Assembly: GCF_030012985.1 (NCBI RefSeq)
Contig: NZ_CP120233.1
Location: 2,153,001 to 2,217,000 of the forward strand
Reading direction: 5' to 3'
DNA length: 64,000 nucleotides
DNA from: Microbulbifer sp. VAAF005
GTDB lineage: Bacteria > Pseudomonadota > Gammaproteobacteria > Pseudomonadales > Cellvibrionaceae
A model generated the notes under the pieces. It had not been told where the DNA came from and made no database searches. It saw only the letters and a program-made list of their open reading frames with translations. The position numbers were made by a program, and so were the translations under genes. Position 1 is the stretch's first letter. The number at the start of each line of letters is the position of its first letter. This document shows positions 45,909 through 54,177 of the stretch, piece by piece.

Positions 45909-46436
45909 ATGAATAAGGCCAGGAAGACGCTTCTTGAAAGGCTGTTTACCGAGCACGGACAGGCCTTGGTACGCTTTGTCTCTCGCATTGTAAAAAGCCC
46001 TGACGATGCCGAGGATATCGCCCAACACGCCTATCTACGCCTGCAAAAACTCAGCGATGAAAAGGAACTTGAGAATCCACGGGCCTACCTCTACCAGATT
46101 GCCAATAATCTTGCTGTAGACCAACTGCGCCGAGGCAAGCTGCATGTGGAATATGTAAGCCAGCAAGTTCCTATGGAGGGCGAGCCCTATACAGACGACC
46201 ACGCGGACCACCAGTCACCAGAAAGGCTGCTAGCAGCCCGCCAGCAACTTCAGTCCATCTACGAAACCATGGATAAGCTGCCCCTCAAGTGCCGCCAAGC
46301 ATTCCTCCTGCACAGAACACGTGGTCTCTCCTATAGCGAGATTGCCCAGGAAATGAATATCTCAGTCAGCAGCGTGGAAAAATATATTTTGCAGGCCTTG
46401 AAGGCCTGCCGCAAAAAGGTGAACCCGGATAGGTGA
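45909..46436 (+). CDS. ECF RNA polymerase sigma factor, FecI-like
   Basis: 175-residue ECF sigma factor. Region 2 (about 10-75) includes LFTEHGQALVRFVSRIVKSPDDAEDIAQHAYLRL and NPRAYLYQIANNLAVDQLRR; region 4 (about 115-170) includes LPLKCRQAFLLHRTRGLSYSEIAQEMNISVSSVEKYI. The FecR-like gene 296 bp downstream and the STN-type receptor after it make a cell-surface signalling set, so it probably transcribes its own receptor genes. Divergent from dnaX. Confidence 0.92.
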   Translation: MNKARKTLLERLFTEHGQALVRFVSRIVKSPDDAEDIAQHAYLRLQKLSDEKELENPRAYLYQIANNLAVDQLRRGKLHVEYVSQQVPMEGEPYTDDHADHQSPERLLAARQQLQSIYETMDKLPLKCRQAFLLHRTRGLSYSEIAQEMNISVSSVEKYILQALKACRKKVNPDR

Positions 46437-46732
46437 GCAGCCTCCTGTGCAGGCATAGACTGTTGATCCACTAGATCTAAAAATTAGTTGAGGGGGAAAC
46501 CTGTTCAGCCGTCTCAGCTTGCAAGGACCAATTAAGAAATTGAGCCGTACTAGGATCCCTGCAAATAGCAGCATTTTTCACTGCTAATTAAGAGAAATTT
46601 CCGGAATTGTTTTGTTCCGACCTGTACAACACAAAGTAGAGGCCACACAAATAAGGAAATTTTGAGTAAGATGCCCTTTTTTAGCATCGTTGTGCCAATT
46701 AAAGTCTAAAGATACAAGGTATTTGAGCAGCC
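46437..46732. other. Gap between the sigma factor and fecR-like genes
   Basis: 296 bp, AT-rich in its second half. It could carry a promoter used by the upstream sigma factor, but no motif pair can be fixed by eye. No gene seen. Confidence 0.4.
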
Positions 46733-47764
46733 ATGAGAACCAACCCGAAGCAAGCAGTAAGCGAAGACAGCCTGGATCAGGCTTGTGCTTGGGTGGCTCG
46801 CCTGCGCTCTGACTCGATTACGCTCGCCGATCGCTCTCAATTTAAAGAGTGGTACTCCATCGAGGAGAACCAGCAGGCCTTTGCAGAAATCACTGAACTG
46901 TGGGGTGACCTGGGAGCCCTATCCAAAATGCCTTTGGGAACTCTTTTTCCCGAGAGCATTCCATCCCAAAAGAAAAGAAACCTCGATAGAACAGAGTCCA
47001 CCAAATCCAAGGCCTGGACCTTACCCCAGTGGCTCATTGGTGGGGGGCTTGCAACCTGTGGAGCGATTGTAACTTTGTGGGTAAGCTTCCAAGGTATGGG
47101 CGGCGAAACCCAGGCTCAGATGTATGCAACAGAACGCGGCCAAATACAAACTATCAGCCTACCTGACGGCTCCGAAGTAAAGCTGAACTCCAACAGTAAG
47201 TTGAGAGTAATCTATAACCGGGATGAGCGCCGAACAGAGCTTGTTCGCGGTGAGGCATTCTTTGAAGTAGCCAGGCAAACATCGCGCCCTTTCACCGTCT
47301 CTGCGGGTAGCGCCAATATTCGAGTTTTAGGAACCGAGTTTAATGTGGAGCTCAACCCTGAAAACACACGGGTATCTGTAACTGAAGGCACGGTTTCGGT
47401 CACCGAGTCTGGCAGTGCTCCTGGACTAAAACCTGAGTCAGTGCAACTGGTTAAAAACCAGAAGGTCAGTGTATCTGACCGCGGACTCAGCCCAATCGGT
47501 CGGACCTCCCCAGAGGAGGCTACGGACTGGACTAAAGGCTTACTAGTCTTTGAAAAAACCCCCCTTAAAGATGCTCTCACAGAGCTAAACCGCTACCTCA
47601 ACGTACCCGTTGCTGCTTCAGCCCAAGTGGAAAACAGACTTGTTTCTGGAACTTTTGAGGTATCTGATCCGGACAACACTCTAAAAGCCATCGCAACCGC
47701 ACTGGACTTACAACAAGACCACAGTAACGCCAACCTGACTATCTTGTCTCCCGCGAATAACTAG
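46733..47764 (+). CDS. FecR-like anti-sigma/sigma regulator
   Basis: 343-residue single-pass membrane regulator. The cytoplasmic N-terminus (DUF4880-like: QACAWVARLRSDSITLADRSQFKEWYS) should bind the sigma factor. A membrane helix lies near 101-119 (LIGGGLATCGAIVTLWVSF). The periplasmic FecR domain carries TERGQIQTISLPDGSEVKLNSNSKL, RGEAFFEVARQTSRPFTVSAG and VLGTEFNVEL, and a C-terminal STN-like part follows. It receives a signal from the STN domain of the receptor encoded downstream. A hairpin terminator follows the stop. Confidence 0.93.
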   Translation: MRTNPKQAVSEDSLDQACAWVARLRSDSITLADRSQFKEWYSIEENQQAFAEITELWGDLGALSKMPLGTLFPESIPSQKKRNLDRTESTKSKAWTLPQWLIGGGLATCGAIVTLWVSFQGMGGETQAQMYATERGQIQTISLPDGSEVKLNSNSKLRVIYNRDERRTELVRGEAFFEVARQTSRPFTVSAGSANIRVLGTEFNVELNPENTRVSVTEGTVSVTESGSAPGLKPESVQLVKNQKVSVSDRGLSPIGRTSPEEATDWTKGLLVFEKTPLKDALTELNRYLNVPVAASAQVENRLVSGTFEVSDPDNTLKAIATALDLQQDHSNANLTILSPANN

Positions 47765-47769
47765 GTTAT

Positions 47770-47789
47770 AACCGTCCTTTAGGGCGGTT
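47770..47789 (+). terminator. Hairpin terminator after the fecR-like gene
   Basis: AACCGTCC / GGGCGGTT stem (one T-G pair) with loop TTTA, followed by GTTTCTTG. It starts 5 bp after the stop codon. The T stretch is broken, so some readthrough into the receptor gene is likely. Confidence 0.6.
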
Positions 47790-47872
47790 GTTTCTTGTCC
47801 AATTAGGTTAATCCGCCCATAAAACCAAAATAGCAACACCCTTGCCGGCAGCGATGGCCGGCACTTACAATA

Positions 47873-50788
47873 ATGGGCACCCCCTTGAATCTTAGGCACT
47901 GGATAAAAATATCCCTTGCGACAGCACTCCTTCTTCCCAGTGCTGCCCTCGCCCAGTGCCCTGAATCTGGGATCCAGATACCCTCAGGAAGCCTCTCAAA
48001 AGCACTGATATCGCTGGGAAAGCAATGCAAAATATCACTGCTTGTTAGAACTTCTTTTGCTGCAAACTATCGGGTGAGCAAGCAAGTTCTACAGAGCCCT
48101 CAAGGTCAGTTTGAGCCCGCCCTTGCCGAATTACTCAAAGAGGTCCCCCTCTCCTTTAAAAGAGTCGGCCCCTCCTCTGTCGCAATTATTGAGTCATCAG
48201 CAGCAGAGCTAACATCTACGCAGCCTCAATCTCACACACAAACGGAAGAGGTAACCGTCACCGGGCAAAGCTTAACCGGCAGCCATTTACGCCACTTTCA
48301 ATCCGACGGATACCTGCCAGTCGACAGACTGTCTCGCGATCAACTTGAAATGACTGGCGCCCAAACTATTGCGGACCTACTTCAATTCCTACCTGCCATT
48401 TCGGGCAACTCAACCAGCACATCTGTTAGCCAGGAAAATGACGGAACAGCTACAGTCTCTCTGCGCAATCTCCCAGCAAGCAGCACACTAGTACTAATTA
48501 ATGGTCGAAGGATTATCAGCGATGGGTTTAATGGCGAAGCCACAGATCTAAATACAATTCCTCTATCCATTGTCGAGAGAGTAGAAATTTTAAAAGATGG
48601 AGCCTCAGCTGTTTATGGTTCTGATGCCATTGCCGGGGTGGTCAACATTATCCTGCAAAGGGACTTCGAAGGCCTTTCTGTAAAAAGCTACTACGGACAA
48701 GCCCAGCAGGGGGATCGCCGCAGCGAATCCCATCAACTAACCTGGGGATGGAAAGGTGATCGCGCTCACGTAATGCTCAACCTCTCACAGACCCGTCAGG
48801 CAGAGGTTATGAGTCGCAATAGAGGGATTTCTGAGTCGGCCGACAGTCGTGAAGAAGGTGGCTCTGATCAGCGATCATCTGCAATCCCCGAGGGGTTTAT
48901 TGCTATAGGCAAGGATGAAGTATTAACCAACCTCTCAACCGGTACTTATCAAGACTGGTCACCAGAGGATAAGTTCGACTATAGCGACTACTCATCAGCC
49001 ATCCCAGCAACGCAGAGCGACTCTTTCTATATAGTTGGCAATCTGGATATCGGAGAAAGCACCCTTGCTTTCTCCGAGTTCATGGGAGTGCGCTCAACAG
49101 GAGAAGCAACATCATCCCCCACGCCTGTCTTTACCCGATTTGATAATGGCGACCTGACGATATCTGCAGATAATATTTATAACACCTTCGATCAGGATAT
49201 TTACGATGTACGCCGACGCATTGTCGAGCTAGGCGCCCGAACTCAAGAAAACCGGGCAAACACCTGGAGGATAAACACAGGACTAAAAGGCTATTGGGAT
49301 GACTGGCAATGGGAACTGAATGCCTCAACCCACCAAACCCATAAAAAAGAGAGCTTGAGTAATGTTATAGATCCATTCGCCCTATCAATTGGACTTAAAG
49401 GGCCTGATATCTGTAATGAAACCACCTCCTGCACTCCGATCAATCTTCTAGGCCCCAGTGGCAGTATCAATCAAGAGCAGCTGGACTTCATTCGGGGAAA
49501 GAGCGTTACGACCAGCAACTCCCGCATGACCTCACTCACCTTTATTACTGACGGCATCATTAAAAGGATAGCGTCAGGAGACATTCTCGCAGCAGCCGGA
49601 ATTGAGTTCAGGCGAGAGAGTGTAAACCTATACTCCAATGACAGCTCCGGGCTTTCGTTTATTGGCGGCCACGCCCCCGGCTCAACGAAAGGCAGCCGCA
49701 TAATCAAGGAGGCATTTGCCGAGATCTCAATCCCGCTTTCGCCGGATAGTTTATGGCTGGACGGAGCTATCCGAACCTCTCATTACGACGACTTTGGAGA
49801 TACAAGCAACCCAAAGCTCGCGGTAAGATGGAAACCACTAGAATCAGTACTCATTCGCGGGAGTTATACAACCGGCTTCAGAGCCCCCACCCTGACGGAT
49901 ATGAACCAAGAGGGCTATCAAACCCAAGAATTTTTATTTGACCCCTGCACAAGCTCTAACGCAATCAATCTTCCGGGGTGCCGAGGTCAAGCCGACAGCT
50001 CACGAGTACAGTACCTGACTGAGTTCAGTGGCAATCCAGACTTAAAACCCGAAACTTCCCGCACACTATCTCTGGGAGTTACCTGGCAACCAGCTGTAAT
50101 TGATGGATTCAGTGGAACATTCGATCTTTACGACATCAAAGAAGATCAGGTCATCGCTACCAACCCGCAGTTTCTACTAGAGCAAAATGCCTACTTCAAC
50201 CTCTATACGGACCTCGTTATTCGTGATGACAATGGGGATGTCACCCAAATTTACGCATCACGTATAAACCAGGGCAGCCGAGAAATTCGCGGCTATGACA
50301 CAGCCTTCCGCTATGAGTTTCACCCCGGCGTTAACAATCACGTCCAACTCGCCCTGAATATCAGCCGCACGCTACATTACCTCAACCAAAGCTCTCCCGA
50401 ATCAGCCAAAGAGGATCTCACAGGAACCTTTACTGACATATTGACCGGCGGTGCTGGCTCACTTCCCAAGTGGAAGGCAAATGCTGGAATTTACTGGAAG
50501 AAAGGCCCTTGGGGGGCAGGATACACCATTCATTACGTAGGCAGCCTTAAAGAGTCCTATACGAACCTTGAGGGTGTAGAGGATAGCCGCACGATCAATG
50601 ACTGGTCCGCACACGACCTCCAACTCACCTTTACTGCCAATCAGCGACTTAAACTGACAGCTGGTATTAATAATCTGCTAGACCGCTCGCCACCATTTGC
50701 CTCAACTGCCGTGAGCAACAATTACGATTATCAAACTTACGACCTCACCGGCCGTTTTTTCTACGGCAGCCTCTCCTTCAAACTTTGA
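47873..50788 (+). CDS. TonB-dependent receptor with N-terminal STN signalling domain
   Basis: Outer-membrane importer of 971 residues. Signal peptide (about 1-28), STN domain (about 30-105: IQIPSGSLSKALISLGKQCKIS, then LKEVPLSFKRVG), TonB box near EEVTVTGQ, plug (about 140-270 with VLINGRRI, ERVEILKDGASAVYGSDAIAGVVNII), then a 22-strand-type barrel ending FFYGSLSFKL. The STN domain and the upstream sigma/FecR pair mean that ligand binding should switch on transcription. The ligand is unknown; the plug resembles catecholate-siderophore and large-substrate receptors of marine bacteria. Confidence 0.93.
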   Translation: MGTPLNLRHWIKISLATALLLPSAALAQCPESGIQIPSGSLSKALISLGKQCKISLLVRTSFAANYRVSKQVLQSPQGQFEPALAELLKEVPLSFKRVGPSSVAIIESSAAELTSTQPQSHTQTEEVTVTGQSLTGSHLRHFQSDGYLPVDRLSRDQLEMTGAQTIADLLQFLPAISGNSTSTSVSQENDGTATVSLRNLPASSTLVLINGRRIISDGFNGEATDLNTIPLSIVERVEILKDGASAVYGSDAIAGVVNIILQRDFEGLSVKSYYGQAQQGDRRSESHQLTWGWKGDRAHVMLNLSQTRQAEVMSRNRGISESADSREEGGSDQRSSAIPEGFIAIGKDEVLTNLSTGTYQDWSPEDKFDYSDYSSAIPATQSDSFYIVGNLDIGESTLAFSEFMGVRSTGEATSSPTPVFTRFDNGDLTISADNIYNTFDQDIYDVRRRIVELGARTQENRANTWRINTGLKGYWDDWQWELNASTHQTHKKESLSNVIDPFALSIGLKGPDICNETTSCTPINLLGPSGSINQEQLDFIRGKSVTTSNSRMTSLTFITDGIIKRIASGDILAAAGIEFRRESVNLYSNDSSGLSFIGGHAPGSTKGSRIIKEAFAEISIPLSPDSLWLDGAIRTSHYDDFGDTSNPKLAVRWKPLESVLIRGSYTTGFRAPTLTDMNQEGYQTQEFLFDPCTSSNAINLPGCRGQADSSRVQYLTEFSGNPDLKPETSRTLSLGVTWQPAVIDGFSGTFDLYDIKEDQVIATNPQFLLEQNAYFNLYTDLVIRDDNGDVTQIYASRINQGSREIRGYDTAFRYEFHPGVNNHVQLALNISRTLHYLNQSSPESAKEDLTGTFTDILTGGAGSLPKWKANAGIYWKKGPWGAGYTIHYVGSLKESYTNLEGVEDSRTINDWSAHDLQLTFTANQRLKLTAGINNLLDRSPPFASTAVSNNYDYQTYDLTGRFFYGSLSFKL

Positions 50789-51046
50789 TTCTACTGCCTA
50801 GAAGCACAGTAGAAACAATCAAAAGATCAAAAAACACACCACTTGATCAAATAGAAACCACCCCTTTACGTAACAAACCTGACAATACGTAGTATTAGAA
50901 AAAAAATACGATTCTTATGAGGGGTTCTGCCCGCCAATCGTCTTGTTCTTTGTTGGGAGGAAAGTGACCACTTGGGGGTAGTCACTTTTAACGATCGCCA
51001 CTTATGGCAAAAGACTATAAATCCAACGATCAAGAGAGGATTGACA

Positions 51047-53662
51047 ATGAAAAAGAATCTCCTGTCCGCAGCTGTTAAAGGGGCCTTGGGTCTGACTGCA
51101 GCAGCGATCATGGTTCCGGCAATGCCTGCCTTTGCACAAGATGACGCTACCCTCGTTGAGGAAGTTGTTGTTACTGGCTCCCGCATTAAGCGCACCAATT
51201 TCGATGAAGCTGCTCAAGTAGTGAGCATGGACCGTGCCGACATTGACGCCGGTGGCAGCCTGATGATTGCTGACACCCTGCGCAATACTCCTCTGAACTC
51301 TCTGGGTTCTTTTAATGAGCGCTCTGGTAGCTCCGCCCAGTCCAACGCCACTGTTGACCTCCGCGGTCTTGGCGATCAGCGCTCTTTGGTAATGATTAAC
51401 GGCCGCCGCCTGCCAGGCTCTCCGAACCTGGGTGCAGCTACCGTAAACTTGAACATGATCCCGATGGCTGCCGTTGAGCGTATCGACATCCTCGCTGATG
51501 GCGCCTCTGCCGTATACGGTTCTGATGCTGTTGCCGGCGTTGTGAACATGATCATGCGCGAAGACTTCAACGGCCTTGAGTTCTCTGCCCGTCATGGTGA
51601 TCGCTCTGAAGATGACGGCATTGAAGAGTCCTTTAGCTTTATTACCGGCGTTAGTGGCGACCGCGGCAACATTACTTTTGCCGCTGAGTTTGACCGCCGC
51701 GACGCGATCTTCGATGCTGACCGTGATTACACTGCAGCATATGTTCAGGATGATGGCGATGGCCGTTTAGACGCCTACCTCGATACCGATGGCTACTCTT
51801 ACTACGGTAAAACCATCGAAATCTATGATCCCACCACTGAGTACTATGATATTCAGGCTGCTACCAGCTGTGCCGACGATTCCATTTTCGTCGAAACTGG
51901 CGCTCTAGCATTTGGTGAGGCAGACGGCACCCTGTGTACCTACCCGTACGGCAACATCTCTGCAAACAAAGCAGAGCTGAAGCGTATTAACACCTACATG
52001 ACTGCTAACTACGAGATTTCTGACAAAGTAGAGTTCTTCTCTAATGTTCTGTTCTCTAAAGTAGATTCTTTTGGTCGTTATGCGCCTCCCGCTGCAACTT
52101 GGTACGACATGCCTGCAGACTACTCCGACGTTCCTTTTGACGTCGATTCACTGCTGGCAGATGGCTCTATTACCGACGACTACGAAATCAACGGTTACTA
52201 CCGTTGGACCAATATTGGCAATCGCGACAATGTTGTGAGCGACACCCAATATGACGTGACCTTGGGTCTGCGCGGTGACCTGTCTGACAATGTAAGCTAC
52301 GAGACTTACATTCAGAAAGGCCGCTACGAGTCTAAAGAGTTTGGTACCTACTACCTTTCCTACACCGGCCTTGATTATGTGCTGGCGGAAGACATTGATC
52401 CGTTCTCTGAGGAAGGTGCTGCTGCAATGAAAGCGACCGTTTCTCAGGATAACTTCACCGCTATGTCCAAGGCTTACGGCCACGTACAGTTTGGTATCGG
52501 TGACTTCTTCGGCGCAGGTGACACCCTCGTACTGGCCGGTGCTGAAGCCTACAATATGGAGTACGGCAACCAATACGACGCAGCTTCTGAAGCAGGTCTT
52601 GTTGGTGGTAGCTCTGGCAACTCCTCCTCTGGCGACCGTGACGTAATTGCACTGTTCGCAGAAGCGATTGTTCCAGTAACTGACGCTATCGAAGTAAGCA
52701 CCGCTCTTCGTTACGATGACTACAGTGACTTCGGCTCCAATGTTGCTCCTACTCTGTCTGCCAACTACCGCGTAACTGACACCCTCAGCCTCCGTGCACG
52801 AGTAGGTAAAGGTTTCCGTGCTCCAGCACTGGATGAGCTGTATGGCCCGTCCTCATTCTCTGCTGAAGATGCAACAGATCCAGAAACTGGCCTCAGCCGC
52901 CAATGGGATACCTACTACTCCACTAACGAAGATCTGGAAGCTGAAACTTCTACTTCCATGTCTATCGGTGGTAACTGGGAATTTATCGATGACTGGACTC
53001 TCGACATTGGCTTCTGGAATGTAGAAGTTGATGACGTGATCATTCGTCCAAGCGCTCAGAGCGTCTTCTATGCAGCAGCTGCTGGTGTAGACCTGCCTGA
53101 GTCTGGTGGTATTTACACTACTGGCTCTGGTGCACAAACCACCGTTTACTCTCAAACTACCAACGCCGGTGTTTTGGATGTAACTGGTGTAGATATCGCT
53201 GTTGATGGTAGCTTTGAGCTCCCATACGGTATGCTGGCTGTGAACTCCTTGATCACCCACCAGCTGTCCTACGAAACCGACGCTTACTACGGTGGCCCGG
53301 TTCAGGATGTATCCGGTTTCAACCTGTACCCAGATCTCCGCGCTCAATTTGGTCTTAACTGGAGCATGGATCGTCACTCTGTGGACCTGACTATTGACTA
53401 CATCACTAGTCACGATGAGTTCACCGATGTTACCGATAGCGGCGAACTGGTGAAGAGTGGTGAAGACCTGGATTCCTGGACCACCATGAATCTGTCTTAC
53501 AGCATCGATACCGATTCTTACGGCCTGATCAAAGTCGGAGCTCGTAACTTGACCAACGAAGATCCAGTATTGGACAAAGATGGCAAGTTCTCTCGTGATC
53601 ACTACAGCCTGTATGACAATACTGGTCGCGTGCTGTACGCTGAGTACACCATGAGCTTCTAA
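51047..53662 (+). CDS. TonB-dependent receptor
   Basis: 871-residue outer-membrane receptor from the ATG at 51047 (MKKNLLSAAVKGALGLTAAA), which begins a normal signal peptide; the open frame upstream is not used. No STN domain. TonB box EEVVVTGSRIKR near residue 40, plug with VMINGRRLPGSPNLG and ERIDILADGASAVYGSDAVAGVVNMI, and a barrel ending YAEYTMSF with the usual terminal Phe. Codon use is strikingly regular compared with the STN receptor upstream, which suggests high expression. A strong terminator follows. Confidence 0.93.
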   Translation: MKKNLLSAAVKGALGLTAAAIMVPAMPAFAQDDATLVEEVVVTGSRIKRTNFDEAAQVVSMDRADIDAGGSLMIADTLRNTPLNSLGSFNERSGSSAQSNATVDLRGLGDQRSLVMINGRRLPGSPNLGAATVNLNMIPMAAVERIDILADGASAVYGSDAVAGVVNMIMREDFNGLEFSARHGDRSEDDGIEESFSFITGVSGDRGNITFAAEFDRRDAIFDADRDYTAAYVQDDGDGRLDAYLDTDGYSYYGKTIEIYDPTTEYYDIQAATSCADDSIFVETGALAFGEADGTLCTYPYGNISANKAELKRINTYMTANYEISDKVEFFSNVLFSKVDSFGRYAPPAATWYDMPADYSDVPFDVDSLLADGSITDDYEINGYYRWTNIGNRDNVVSDTQYDVTLGLRGDLSDNVSYETYIQKGRYESKEFGTYYLSYTGLDYVLAEDIDPFSEEGAAAMKATVSQDNFTAMSKAYGHVQFGIGDFFGAGDTLVLAGAEAYNMEYGNQYDAASEAGLVGGSSGNSSSGDRDVIALFAEAIVPVTDAIEVSTALRYDDYSDFGSNVAPTLSANYRVTDTLSLRARVGKGFRAPALDELYGPSSFSAEDATDPETGLSRQWDTYYSTNEDLEAETSTSMSIGGNWEFIDDWTLDIGFWNVEVDDVIIRPSAQSVFYAAAAGVDLPESGGIYTTGSGAQTTVYSQTTNAGVLDVTGVDIAVDGSFELPYGMLAVNSLITHQLSYETDAYYGGPVQDVSGFNLYPDLRAQFGLNWSMDRHSVDLTIDYITSHDEFTDVTDSGELVKSGEDLDSWTTMNLSYSIDTDSYGLIKVGARNLTNEDPVLDKDGKFSRDHYSLYDNTGRVLYAEYTMSF

Positions 53663-53685
53663 GAGTTAAACCTCTAAGAAGATCA

Positions 53686-53715
53686 AAAGGGTCGGCTTTG
53701 CCGGCCCTTTTTTGT
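53686..53715 (+). terminator. Strong intrinsic terminator after the second TonB receptor
   Basis: Stem GGGTCGGC / GCCGGCCC (one T-G pair) extended by A/T pairs, 3-nt loop TTT, followed by CCTTTTTTG. Confidence 0.85.
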
Positions 53716-54177
53716 TTAGCCGAGTCCACTCTATACCCTCCCCTAAAAACCCATTGGCGAGCACCAACACAGTACTCTCCGATAAAGTCCCCTAGCTTTT
53801 TCCCTCATCCGAGTTACTTCTTCCAAGAAAAGATAAGAAGAGGTCATCTCGGCCAGCAAGTAGCAGGTCAATGCTTCGACCGGCTTCACAAGCCTTAAAT
53901 TTGCAAATTTCAGAAGAAAGACAAATTTCCTAACACACGAACTCCCTGGGTGACAGTTTTACCAGTTCAGGAGATTTTAGACAGATAAACCCCCGCCAAG
54001 AGTGCAAAAATTAGACAAACCGACTGAAAAACATGCCCTTGAACTGGCTATCAGGAGACTTCAAAAGCCCCACAGTAGTTCCATATCCAAAAATAATGCA
54101 TTAAAGTCAGGTCTGACAGCTTTTAATCAATATCATAAAAAGCAATATAAGTACCTTAAGTATAAGAAGGTTCCAAT
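53716..54177. other. Intergenic region upstream of the third TonB receptor
   Basis: About 460 bp with no gene seen. It ends with AAGAAGGTTCCAAT, giving a ribosome site just before the receptor ATG, and should hold that gene's promoter. Confidence 0.5.

Noticed and set aside
52853..53602. 249-codon minus-strand frame within the second TonB receptor
   Set aside because: Antisense shadow of the receptor; caused by its regular codon use.
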